A DNA stretch of 64,000 bases, taken from positions 15,106,938 through 15,170,937 of the forward strand of contig NC_081154.1 of assembly GCF_958295425.1 (NCBI RefSeq), in the 5' to 3' direction. Below the pieces are notes generated by a model. It did no database searches. It saw only the letters and a list, made by a program, of their open reading frames with translations, and was not told where the DNA came from. A program made the translations under genes and the position numbers. Below are positions 11,439 through 23,503 of this stretch, in pieces (positions within the stretch are counted from its first letter, which is position 1; the number at the start of each line of letters is the position of its first letter). This stretch comes from Solea solea. Its lineage: Eukaryota; Chordata; Actinopteri; Pleuronectiformes; Soleidae.

Positions 11439-14400
11439 TCAGAGAACAGTGGCAGATCGAGAAGCAGCACAGATCTTTAGGGAGTTCCAGTTTGTGTCAT
11501 CGTTGTGGTGACCGGGACACAACGCTAGGTGTAAGGGGTCAGTGAAAGTCCCGGCACAGAAGCAGTGGAGGAGGGTCATGGTATCAGCTCCTAAGAAACA
11601 CACCAGTCCTCCCGGGAAGCTGCAGCACACTCCAATTCGAGTGAACCTTTTTCCCGCCAGCAGTGGAAGCTCATGCTGGACACCACCATGCCACGCAGTG
11701 TAGTTTCCATTAAAGTACTCCACACACCAAGACTCCTTCCCTCGGCCCAACCAGCAGTCCTCCTCGCGGCCCTGGCGTGGGATGCTGGGGTAGGTGAGTC
11801 CCAGCTCCCAGTAGGTCTTCCCACCAACCTCCACCTCCCAGTAGAGGCGACCCTCGCTGAAGCCTTGCTGGCTGATGACGTTCAGGGTGTTGTCAAAGCG
11901 GGAGGAAGTCTCAGGGACGTCCTGCCACGCGTCCGTGTAGGTGGCTGCGTCGCCTTTGGGAGAGATGATCAGCTTTGGGTGAGCGGTGTCGGCGTCAAGG
12001 ACGACGTCTGCAGCATCTGTGTCACAGGCGTTTGGGAAGTTGAGTGAGTTTGAGTCTGACTCTGAAACCGTGAATACATGATACCGTCCTACTATCCTTC
12101 TGATCCACTACCTGATGTTAGCTTTGAATAGGCAAATAACCCATTTGTTCCGTTGCTAAGAATGAAGAACTCATTTACTCAACACGTCCTCATTGTGAAG
12201 TCACAAAGAAATTCGAGCCATTTTAGGCCAGAGTTAGAGACTCACTATGTGGACCCTAATTTGACGTCCACAAGCACCCTGACATTTGTTGACCACACGG
12301 ACAGCACACTGTCCTGTCAATATGGTGGTGTGTGCTTGTTTTGGTCAATGTATACAATAAGCTGGACTGGTGTCCACACCTGTACAACCTATCGCTTCAT
12401 GAATACATGGACTCACAAATGGGGGCAAACTCCTGGCGAGAAATAAGCAGCTTGTTTCTGGTGGACCCTCATTTCAGAATGAAATATGAACACTGTTGCC
12501 ACGTTCATGCAAATGGAAATGCATAGAGCTCTACTGGTGTCTCACAGGTGCTCATGGACGAGAAAAAATGTGGAAAAGAGGAGCATAATAGTACAGGTCC
12601 AGGAACTCAAAATGGTCTGGAAAAATTAAAGGCTTTTCATTTTCAAAAACACCTACATGTATCAGCTTGCAGGTTGTAGTCAAGTCAATTTAAAAAAAAA
12701 AATAAAAAAAATATTGTTATGTTAGGTTCGGATATCTGTTCAAACCTGGTGGGAATTTCAAACTCAAACCTTAAAAAAACCTGTTTGAATTCAAAAATAT
12801 ACAGCCTAGAAACACATCAGACTATCTGAGGTAGTTACTGCATGGTCCAGCAGAGGGTGCTGTCCATATGCATTTTGAATGCCCTTTTTGCAATTTGGAA
12901 ACGTATTATGTTGATTTTCTGTCACAATGAAGGGAAAAAAAGCTAAACCATCCCCATGAGCTGATAATCACCACAACAAAGCATCTGAAAATCAGTTTGC
13001 ATGTCATGTAATGTCATAATGTAATATTCATTATTGACAGGCTTAGTGGACAGGGGACATTGGAACTATAAATTGGCCCCTGAGGAGGTTTCACACTCTG
13101 GTTTCTTTGCAGTTTTATATACAAATTCAACAATGCATTTATATATTACACAGTTGTTGCTGTGGTCTAATGTAATCAGTCATTCTGGGGGACTCTCTGT
13201 CTTTTTCTCAGCTTTGGGCCCACGTGCTATTGCTCGCTGTGTCTGTCCTGTTGCAACAACTCTGAGTTTGACGTGCTTGGAGTGGGACCATCCACCTGTC
13301 CGGCTCTGGGTCAACTCACAGCTCTTAAACAGTCGCTTGGTGATAGGGACCTGGGATCTGATGAACAGCAGCAGGTTGACAGTAAAACTCAGCAGCTGCT
13401 CATTCTTGAACTCGTCCAGCTGGATCAGGTCAGGGTCGGTCAACTTCAGAGTTCCACAAATTCTGGACACAAACAAACAAAACAAAAAAACATGCACTTC
13501 TTCCAAAGGTCAGTTGACACATAATGATGATTGTGTAGTAATAAAACATAGAAATAAATATATAACCTATGACCAGGTGTCCTCCAGATTTAACAAGGAA
13601 GTGTCGGACATTAAAAATTAAAGGTTTATTTTACGGTTTGGTGAGAAAGGTATCCGGTAAACAAAGTCACTCCATTGTTGCTGATGGTATTCCCCGCTTG
13701 TAAACAGTCATTTGGTATGTTTGGTATCCACTGATCACTGAGCTACCTGTTTTATGAGTCACACACACATAAAACTTTAAATGTGTGTGTGTGTTTATCT
13801 TTGATATGCACCACATCAGCATACCTTTCTTCTTTTTCAGCATCCTGGAAGAAAAACAACAAAGCACAGGTGCTCAGTTTCATGCTTTTAGAAGTCTCAT
13901 ATCCCCCAGATGTTGGATGAAATCTCAACACATCCATCCTCCACATGTTTACCTCAGTATCAATTCCTTGTGCCTCCTTTGCTATGTGGGCACTGAGGTT
14001 GTCCAGTCGTTGGCTCAGGTCCTGGCTGAGGTGGTAACAGTCCTCTATCTTCTCCTCCACTAACCTCTCCACGGCCTTGTGCTCTGCGTCCAGCTGGGTC
14101 AGCGTGATGCGAAGGTCCTCGTCCAAAACCCGCTTCATGTCCTCATACTTTTTTAGGATTTTCTCCTTCACTGCACTGCTCTTTTTCTAAGGTGAGAAAG
14201 TGTACTATTAACACAGGTAATACTGCCATAATACAGCTATAGTGTACTATACAGTATATACAGGTAATACTGCAATGATATAAAGCTATAGTGTACTATA
14301 TATACAGGTACTGCAATAATAAAGCTATAATGTACTATATATGCAGGTCATACTGCAATAATAAAGCTATAATGTACTATATATGCAGGTCATACTGCAA

Positions 14401-16681
14401 TAATAAAGCTATAGTGTACTATATATACAGTTCATACTGCAATAATAAAGCTATAGTGTACTATATATACAGGTCATACTGCAATAATAACGCTATAGTG
14501 TACTACAGTATATATACAGGTCATACTGCAATAATAAAGCTATAGTGTACTACAGTATATATACAGGTCATACTGCAATAATAAACCTATAGTGTACTAT
14601 ATATACAGGTCATACTGCAATAATACAGCTATAGTGTACTATATATACAGGTCATACTGCAATAATGCAGCTATAGTGTACTATATATACAGGTCATACT
14701 GCAATAATAACGCTATAGTGTACTATATATACAGGTCATACTGCAATAATAAAGCTTTAGTGTACTACAGTATATATACAGGTCATACTGCAATAATACA
14801 GCTATAGTGTACTACAGTATATATACAGGTCATACTGCAATAATACAGCTATAGTGTACTACAGTATATATACAGGTCATACTGCAATAATAAAGCTATA
14901 GTGTACTACAGTATATATACAGGTCATACTGCAATAATACAGCTATAGTGTACTATATATACAGGTCATACTGCAACAATAAAGCTATAGTGTACTATAT
15001 ATACAGGTCATACTGCAATAATAAAGCTATAGTGTACTACAGTATATATACAGGTCATACTGCAATAATAAAGCTATAGTGTACTACAGTATATATACAG
15101 GTCATACTGCAATAATAAAGCTATAGTGTACTATATATACAGGTCATACTGCAATAATACAGCTATAGTGTACTATATATACAGGTCATACTGCAATAAT
15201 ACAGCTATAGTGTACATAGGTAAAACTGCAATAATAAAGCTATAATGTACTATATACACAGGTAATACTGCAATAACAAAGCTAGAATGTACTATATACA
15301 CAAGTAATACTGCAACAATAAAGCTATAGTGTACATATGTATGGGTAATACTGCAATAATAAAGCTATAAAAACATGTCTGAATTGCAGTTGAGTTATTT
15401 ACTCGATCACTTCACTTATCGTCTCAATTCTTTCATTAATTCATCGATTAATCAAACACTTTGGAGTTTTTCCTTAAGTCTAACACAATCAATCACACTT
15501 TTTCTATATAGTTCTTTTCATATAAACCAGTGTAAGTCAAAGTGGTTCACGGGATAAAACAATCCCGCCTATCAACGGTGTGTGCACCTACGAACAACTA
15601 TTCGGGCAAAGGTAACAAGGAAATGGCATCATTAATCTCAGCCATGAGGAAACACCGAAGGTGAAAAACACTATCGAATGAACAGAAAACTGCAGGAAAA
15701 GAAGACGGGGAAAAATAAACAGATAAAAAAACGTATTACGGTAAATAAGTAAAACTAAAAAGAGGTGTGCTAGCTTGAGCACCATTTAAGAAAAGCTGTA
15801 TGACGACAATCAAAGTATAGCGGAGATTTAAATGACAAACTAAAATGTAGAAAAAAGGAGGCAGAAAAGTGAAAATACATCAAATAGTTATAATCTGAAT
15901 AAATGATGGAAGAAAATAACATAATACAACAAAGGTTTATATAAACTGGCACGGAAATTACAGTTAACATAAATCCAGAAATGAATTTGCCTGATTCAAT
16001 TTAACATATAAGTAGAACATGTTTTGATATTTTACTATGGATACAAGATATTAATAATAGTTGAAGATTTTCTAGCTAGCTATTGAGCACTAGAGGACAC
16101 AGTGTATGTCAGTTTACATAAGCAACATTTTGAATATGTAAGAAGGATTTTTTAAGCATTTTTAAAACAGCATAAAGACAATTATGTGAACAAAATTAAG
16201 AGTTACACAACAGTAATGGACAATGTGGACAGTGATTCATGTTCTATTTTAAACCCCCCAAAGAATTCAAACCCTGCTCTCCAGTGTGAACTGGATTGTA
16301 CATGATCTCTGAATAATGATTGTGTAAAGTCACAAACTCCACCATGTGGTCTCACTTTTTCAGGTGTTATAACAGAAATTGGTGAGATATTACCAACTAA
16401 TGCCATATCCCAGAAATACTGTATAATATAACATCATAATACTCACAGTTATCTCCACCTGTTTGGCTGCCAGCTTCTTCATCCTGTAGTTGATGACATC
16501 TCTCTGTCGCTGCAGGTGCTGCTGGTGCTGTTGTTGGGGTCTGAGCACATTTTCCTTTGGAATAAAAACAGGCTGGAAAATCAAGGGTAAAGTTTCAGGG
16601 TCCTCACGTACAAATGAAGTCAAATTTCCAAACAAAAGTGCTTACTACATTGTTGACAGTCCCTCCTACCTTACTATTCAT
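11439..16681 (-). CDS. TRIM-like coiled-coil + PRY-SPRY protein without RING/B-box, 6 exons
   Basis: Minus-strand coding exons are 16681-16670, 16572-16447, 14186-13953, 13844-13825, 13462-13296 and 12016-11439. They splice in phase to about 378 aa. Exon sizes (126, 234, 20, 167, then a large last exon) follow TRIM-family architecture, where a coiled-coil exon of about 231-234 nt and a mini-exon of about 23 nt precede PRY-SPRY. Residues about 20-125 are a charged heptad-rich coiled coil. The PRY begins at VVLDADTAHPKLI, and SPRY hallmarks follow: GRLYWEVEV, WELGLTYPS, SWCVEYFNG and GVCCSFPGG. In TRIM proteins PRY-SPRY recruits targets and the coiled coil dimerises. No RING or B-box cysteine/histidine pattern was found between 16.7 and 19.4 kb on this strand. 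The start is uncertain: an acceptor-like TTCTGTCCAG precedes the ATG by 5 nt, so an upstream exon (UTR or coding) is possible. The exact TRIM subfamily is not recognised. Confidence 0.82.
14210..15371. repeat. Minisatellite, about 26 copies of 42/47-bp unit, in TRIM-like intron 2
   Basis: Each unit has the blocks GCTATAGTGTACTA, TATATATACAGG, TCATACTGCAATAATA. Two length classes occur: a 42-bp form with ACTATATATAC and a 47-bp form with ACTACAGTATATATAC, interspersed along the array. Edge units are more diverged (GTAATACTGC instead of GTCATACTGC). Because 42 is divisible by three, the array gives long repetitive open frames that are not genes. It stops about 24 bp before the exon that starts at 14186. 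Confidence 0.95.
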
Positions 16682-17143
16682 TTTCTCTGGACAGAATAAG
16701 CACAGATAATAATCCACTGACCAGTGAGAGTGTGACCGCCCTGCCACAGATACGAGGGTTCTGTCACGAGGGAGGAGGAGGAGGGGGAGGGGTGCAGGGT
16801 AAATGTCTGCTGCTCTGTCCTCCACTGTCCACTGTCAACTCTGAAGACACAGTGAAGGACACCGATGACCTGACAGCTCAAGTGTTATTTTATGTCCTGC
16901 TATTGAAAAGCCCATGGAGGTGTATGTAAACCCACACATATTAGGTGTATACACCAATGTGACAAGAATCCATTTATTTTTCCAATTCAAACCATTGTCT
17001 TTTAACTGCTGTCATTGCAAGTGCTCTATGGTTTTTTGTTTTTGAGCAGCATGCCAGTCTTTTAGTAACAGTTCTCATAAAATACACACAAAATAACAGA
17101 GATTCACAGTCTATACTAAGATATAATCAGATGTTAACTAAGG

Positions 17144-17295
17144 CAGTGTTTCCCAACCCTGGTCCTCAGGGAACACTACCTGGCTCCAGCACACCTGATT
17201 CAAATGAACAGCTCGTTATCAGGCTTCTGCAGAGCTTGATAACGAGCTGATTATTTGAATCAGGTGTGCTGGAGGACCAGGGTTGGGAAACACTC
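17144..17295. mobile_element. hAT-type MITE, full copy
   Basis: The element begins CAGTGTTTCCCAACCCTGG and ends with the inverse, GGTTGGGAAACACT plus one base. The two halves form an imperfect palindrome; the left arm has a short insertion after GGTCCTC. It is flanked by AACTAAGG and ATCTAAGG, a 7/8 match fitting an 8-bp hAT target duplication. Confidence 0.8.
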
Positions 17296-18559
17296 ATCTA
17301 AGGTATGATATGCTAAGATATTAAAAAAGAAATTGTTATACAGTATATTAACATGTTATTATATTATTGCACAGTGGTTATGGCACAGTAGTACTTTTTT
17401 TTGTAAATTTAGAAATAAAATAAAACAATTTACATGCTTTTATTGAATCTATTGCAATAGTGTGTTGCCTAGATCATTAAGCAATTGATCGCCACTTTGT
17501 GTCATTTTTAGCCTTCTCTTTTATTTTAGTTTCATTCTCTATTTCTGTTTTCTGACTTTTGCTGATTTAATGACATGCATTTTTTCCGTTATAAAATTCA
17601 TTTTGAAATAATGCTCCATTAATGAAGTTAAAGTATTATTTTTAATCGCGGTGTTTGGCCACCGTATTTTAGAAGTAGAGATACAGAGATACAGACACTC
17701 GCTATCACTAAAACATGTCATGACATGCCATGGCAGCAGCAACAGAGCATGATTAGCCACTGAGCTACAGCTGTGCCACTCAACTCACCTGGTGCTCATC
17801 ACCTCACTCACCTCAACAGCTGTACTGACAAAACACAGCAACAAATAAGGAAACAGCGCCAGAAATAAATAATATGTGCTGATATATTGGACCCCTGTGT
17901 GTTAATAACATGTGCCAGAGACTATTTTCAGATTTAAAACAAGGCTGCAGCATAAAAAATCCATTGGAAATTGATTTTGGTGCAGGAACAAAGCTGTTCA
18001 GGAAAAAAAATTCAGTCTTCAGAGAAAGTGAGCCTCTGTGTTTCAGACTGGTTCTCGGCTCTCAGGTTCTCAGGGGAAGTCTCATGTTACTTTGCTTCTT
18101 ACCCAAAAGTTTGACCTAGTGTTGCAAAAGGAGCCATCAATATAAAAGAAAAATGTGTATCATCATCATGACTGTGTGTGTTTGTTTATATGACATTTAT
18201 GTCACATTTAAATTTGTCTCAGCTGATGCCTCTTTAAAAGCGTGCCATGGCCCCATGACCTTTTACATGCATTTGCACAAATAGCCAGTTCATATGCACA
18301 CAGGCTGAGAAATGCACTTACAGCAGCTGCCTCCTGTTCACCTTTATGACTATGACAGCAGGGAATTTGTGCTGAAGTCACTGCACGTGCACAGAATGTC
18401 TCTCAAATCTGCTCCTTCAGACTCTGACTGACCTCTCCCCCCCTCAGACACACCCTCACAGGTCCATTGACCTACCTGCATACTAAACTACCGTACTATA
18501 CTGCAAACTAACATGCAGAGACATTAGACATTGTCCAATTACAACTAACCTAATCTGTC

Positions 18560-18680
18560 AAGTCACACACACACACACACAGGGAGAACACACAAACTCC
18601 ACACAGACCTTTGCTTGACCTGGCATGAGAACTTTCCTGCTTCATGTGTGGCAACAATGCTAGCCACTGCACCACCCATG
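18560..18680. repeat. (CA)n and fragment of a common fish interspersed repeat
   Basis: A CA tract leads into GGGAGAACACACAAACTCCACACAGA and ends near GCTAGCCACTGCACCACCC. The same phrases recur at 25900-26125 and 50850-51020. Confidence 0.6.
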
Positions 18681-19119
18681 AACAGCTTTATGTATGCAAA
18701 TCATTTTGTAAAATAAATAATACTGATACTGACTTTTTGTTTTCCCAAAGGGGATTTTAGACCAAAGATTCCCCTGTGCCACACAAGACAACAGGAAGCC
18801 TTAAAAAAAAAACAACCTCCCAGCTGTAGGCGAGGAACCAGAAACTCCAGTTTCCCATTATGAATATGTTGGTGTTTGCACGGCAGATAAAACATTCAGC
18901 TTCCTCAAGCAGCAGCATTTAGTGAGTGGAGTCCCTGAACAGGTGCACACAGGTAAGCGCATGGTGTTTTATCCTATAAACTTTTCATATTTAATTACCC
19001 TGATATTACACTTGACTTTATTATTGTTTTATTTTTATATTATTATTTTTTTTTAATTTAATATTTGATTTCATTCCATCTTATTGCCTATTTTACTGTT
19101 TATTTATATCCATATCTTA

Positions 19120-19224
19120 TGCCTTGTTTCCACTGCTGTATTTCTATTTCACTTTGCACGGAGCATCTGGAACAAAAACAATTTCCCCCCGGGGATTAAT
19201 AAAGTATTCTGATTCTGATTCTGA
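19120..19224 (+). mobile_element. Truncated LINE 3' end
   Basis: CACTTTGCACGGAGC and AATTTCCCCCCGGGGATTAA are followed by TAAAGTATTCTGATTCTGATTCTGA. This is the typical 3' tail of a fish non-LTR retrotransposon with a short tandem tail. No coding part remains. Confidence 0.65.
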
Positions 19225-19449
19225 ATGTGCATGCATGTGGCTCTGTCATAGAATAATGCAAAGATACTGTATTTTAAGACTTAATATAATATTAACTAAT
19301 GAAGAAAAGCACTAATTTTATTTTGTTGTAGGTGCACACTTGAACCTTACAGAGTTTCTTTTTGTATTTCCCGCTCGGTTTTAATACTGTTTTGAGAACA
19401 CGGAGACTGATTTTTTTCCATGTTACTTTTCTTCAGGTTTGTTGTCATC

Positions 19450-22400
19450 ATGTACAAGTCCCAACGGAACCCAGGTTTGTGATTTATGTTTTTATTTATA
19501 GGTTTTTGTCTTTATTTGGTACTATTTTTGGAGGGGAAGTTGTTATCAGGAAACTAGTTTTTACAGTTAATCTAATCTAGTCACGCAAGATTCAATTGAT
19601 AGGGAGACTGCTGGAAACAAGGACACTTAAGCAATCAATCGCAAACAATAGGGTTTTCTTTTGCCCTCAGGCAGAAATGCGGTTTTCTACAAACCAGTTG
19701 ATGTGGTGAAGGAGATCAGATCAGGATACCTATACAAGTCTCCTCCCTCGCACAAACTGAAGTCAGAGGTGACAGTTGGCACAGTGAATGCAGCATACTG
19801 CACAGTATATCCCCGTCTGCCATAGTTCCTATTTTCATATTTCAATTCTTGTTGTTATCCTGCAGAAATCGTGGAAGAAGCGATACTTTGTGCTGTACAA
19901 AGTCAGCGAGAACGAACATCTGCTCAAATACTTCAGGAGCGCAGCGGAAAAGGAAAGGCCACTCGGAGGCATAGACCTGACAAAGTATGGTTTATTCTTT
20001 GTTTTGCACATGTAAAGAATCATAAGAATAAACTGATACATGAGAGGGAAAACATACTTGGGGTGGTGGAAGCAAGCAAGAAAGTAAACAAAGAAACTGA
20101 TGAGTGCTTAAACAAGGGAACAAAGGGTTTGCCGGGTCAAGTCTCTGCCACGTCAAGCGCTGGGGTACCTGCGTACCTGAGCAACGTACCCAATCCCAAT
20201 TGCTCATTGTTAATTGGACACTCTAAATTGAACAGAGCCACAGAGGGAGGTCACATCTAACTTCTTAAATGTCCAACAAAGAGGTCCTTGGAATTTGATT
20301 GGAAATGTGGAAAAGGTTGTTGTGAAAAAAACAAAGGTATTGGTTATTAACTGATATTAACTGCTTATTAACAGACTGGTAAAGAATTGTGAATAGATTA
20401 AAAAACAAAACAACAGAGAGGATTCAAAGATACTGGAACAAAGAGATGAACTAGCACACACACACACACACACACATGTTGGAGGCTATTTCTTAACACT
20501 ATATTCTTTAAAAAAAAAAAAAAATCAGACAGAAGTGTCTCTTTTGTCTTTTGTGTCCCTCTGTCAGCATCTCACTGTTGTACGAGAGTCCTCAACAGCA
20601 CCAGAGGTGGGGGTGGATCCAGAAGAGCTTCAAGTGTCCCCCGTCCTGTGTGCTCTTCATCAAAGCTGGAGACAGGGAATACTTCCTGGTCGGGGAGAGC
20701 AGGTCGGTCACCTGGTGATATAAAAGTGCTCAGATGGAATTTATTGCTCCTTTACCACCTTCATTGCACTGTAAAAACAATTACACACGCCTCTCTTTAA
20801 CTATCACCCCAAGCAGCCAGGGTGCATGAATATGAATGTAGTAGGAGTGAATGATGCCTGGATGAGCACTCAGCAGCCTAAAGAAGGCATTTAAAGCTTC
20901 AATAAAAGTTGAAGTTGAGTGAAACCAACTTTAGCAACAGGTTTTTTAAAATAAAGTTCAATCCCTAACAATCCCAAATGTGTTCTCTTGTAGGGCCAAA
21001 GTTTGAAACTTATAAATACTAGGCTACTTAATTTAAATTTCCTACCTCCCTCTACCTACCTACCTACTTCTACCGACCAGCCTACCTAACTCTACTTACT
21101 TCTATCTACCTACCTACCTACCTACCTACCTAATCATTTACATGTAAACATATGTGGACTGTGCATGAATGCTGCCATTTTCAAATCATTCAATATGTTA
21201 TCAGAGATTTGGTTACTTTTTTGTTTTTGCAGTGATGCTGTGTGGGAACAATACTCCTGAATAAACGATATATGCGAAAGTCACAATAGTGCGAAAGTCA
21301 GATCTGCTGTAATCCACATTTAGACCATGAGTTTCACACATAATATTTGACTAAAGGCCAACAATGACAGTGACAGCCACCTCTGCCCTTTACACCGTCT
21401 ATTTTGGTACTTTAGTACAATCAAAGATTATGATGCTTATGATGCTTCCTGTTTAATAAGAAGTCGATCAGATGATAATGGCTGTGCTTTGTCACTGAAT
21501 GACGCAGTTTAACGCAATTTATCACTAAATTTGACTCCAGAATTGCTTTTTAAATTGAATATAATAGCAATATGTTTTTGTCAGGAAATTGAATTTTTGT
21601 CCATGTTTTAATTATTTTATTTATTTTTTAGTGATGACGTGGACAGGTGGTTCTCTGACCTGTTTGACGCCCTGAAAACCCGGCCGTATAGATTTATGAA
21701 TACCGAGGTACGTGTAGATTTTACTTACATCCCAGATATTGTGTCATAGTTTTTAAATATTTGCTTTTCTCTGTAATTGATATCATGATAGCTTGATGTG
21801 TGATCTTCCTCCTGCAGGAAATAACTAATGGACACCAACAAATTGAGGTAAATATTAAGTGAATCCTAGTCCACGCTGCTCACATTGATCACTCATCGCT
21901 TCGGTGTGTTCATCGATCACATCTTTTTCTGATGGGTTTTCCTTCCTGGTTTACCAGGTCATTTCAAATCCTGTGATACTGAGAAAGAAATCATCCGATC
22001 CGACTGAGAAGGTTGGTCCACTGCAACTAAAGCTCTCCATGAATCTGTCCAACTCTGTCTAAACGCCTGAATTCTGTCAAACTAATCCTAACCCATGAAT
22101 CAGGACCGTCCTAATCAGACAATCACAGCATTGCTTTGGGTGAAACTGCGTGTTGATTGGATTTTCAAGATCAGACCAAAAAAGATAGGACAGGATGAGA
22201 CAAAAAAAGACAAGACAAAAAGAGACAAGACAAGAAAAGACCAGACAGACAGACAGTAGAGGTGAGATGAGACAAAACAAGACAAAACAGGGCAAAACTA
22301 CACAAGACAAGACGAGACAGAATGAGATGAGACAAAAAAGACAAGATGAAACAGGACAGAACAAGACATGAATGGATGAGACAGAATGAGAAGAGATGTG

Positions 22401-23464
22401 ATGAGAAAAAAAGACAAGAGAGACAATAAAAGACAAGACAAGATAGGCAAGATAAGATGAGACAAATCAAAAGAGCCTAGAAAAGACAACATGAGATGAG
22501 ACAATACAAGACAAGACATGCAAGACAAGATGAGACTGGACAAGACAGGAAGACGTAGCACAGGTCAGTAGAAGACAGGATAAGACAGATAATCCAAATG
22601 TGGATGTAAAGACTTCAGTTAAGCTAAGACAGGTCATGACAAGACACTCATTCTCTCTTGTTTCTCTGCAAAAACCCTCCGTTTTCTGACTTATGTGAAA
22701 AATGCTTTAATCACACAGAGACGGTGGACATGCTGGTGCTCTCATGTGTCCTCTGCTTCCTTTTCCAGCCGTCATTTAAGATGCGGTCTGAGTCTGATCC
22801 ATCCTCAAACATTCTGCAAAACAACGACAATGCCTGGGAGGTGCGACATCTTGGCTTTTAATGTTAATAATTTAGTAACAATTGGCGGTTTAAATATTCC
22901 TTTTTTGTGTGTGTGAGAAATGTGGCATAATAAAATGTCTCCTGATTGGCCAGCAGAATGAAGATGCCAGACGACCTGTGTCCGAGCCAATCTATGACTA
23001 TCCCAAATCCTACTTAAGACAAGCACAAGTAGGGTTGCATTTATGAATTATTGAATTATATTGAATCATAATCTGCCAAACACATTCTGGATTGATCCAT
23101 AATAATTACTCTGTTGCTTTTAGAAAATGTCTGTGACCAAAAAATATTTAATAATTAATTATGCTGTATATGTAAAGCATCAAATCCTCACTTATATAAT
23201 TATAATATAATCATACTTATGACACTAAAAGCATTAATTGAACAACTAAATGAATAATTTAACTTCAACTAACCTTTTACTTTTTAATTAACAAACCCTA
23301 ATGTCCTACTTTTAAATACAAATGGTGATTATAACTTGCTTGCCTTTCAGATATTATGATTTCATTTGTACTGTCGCTAATTTTGTTGTTTTTGTGATTG
23401 AGGTGAATGGAAATGGCACCAACAAGGAGTCACTGTAAGTGTTAATCGCTCTTTCCCTAAGTCA

Positions 23465-23503
<39 letters not shown>

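Larger units (their letters stand above)
16693..19449. other. Divergent region between TRIM-like gene and plekhs1
   Basis: No coding exon was found. It holds a hAT-type MITE (17144-17295), a (CA)n tract followed by a common fish repeat fragment (18560-18680), a possible plekhs1 noncoding exon ending at 18952 (CACACAG|GTAAGC), and a LINE 3' end (19120-19224). Promoters for both flanking genes should lie here, but no clear TATA or CpG island is seen. Confidence 0.5.

Noticed and set aside
13034..13621. 195-codon plus-strand open frame
   Set aside because: Overlaps antisense the TRIM-like exon 13462-13296, which has matching splice phases and a family match.
14291..14807. Repetitive open frames reading YYIYRSYCNN-type repeats
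   Set aside because: Product of the 42-bp minisatellite, whose unit is divisible by three; no start context or splice support.
14210..15371. CRISPR-like regular array
   Set aside because: Units are contiguous tandem repeats without unique spacers, in a vertebrate intron.
16604..16825. In-frame upstream extension of the TRIM-like start to about 16825
   Set aside because: The frame is open but has no ATG before MNSK and is bounded by a stop upstream; no RING or B-box residues. Kept as possible UTR.
22077..22561. Three Cys/Leu/Ser-rich minus-strand open frames
   Set aside because: Translation of the GACAA-type low-complexity array.
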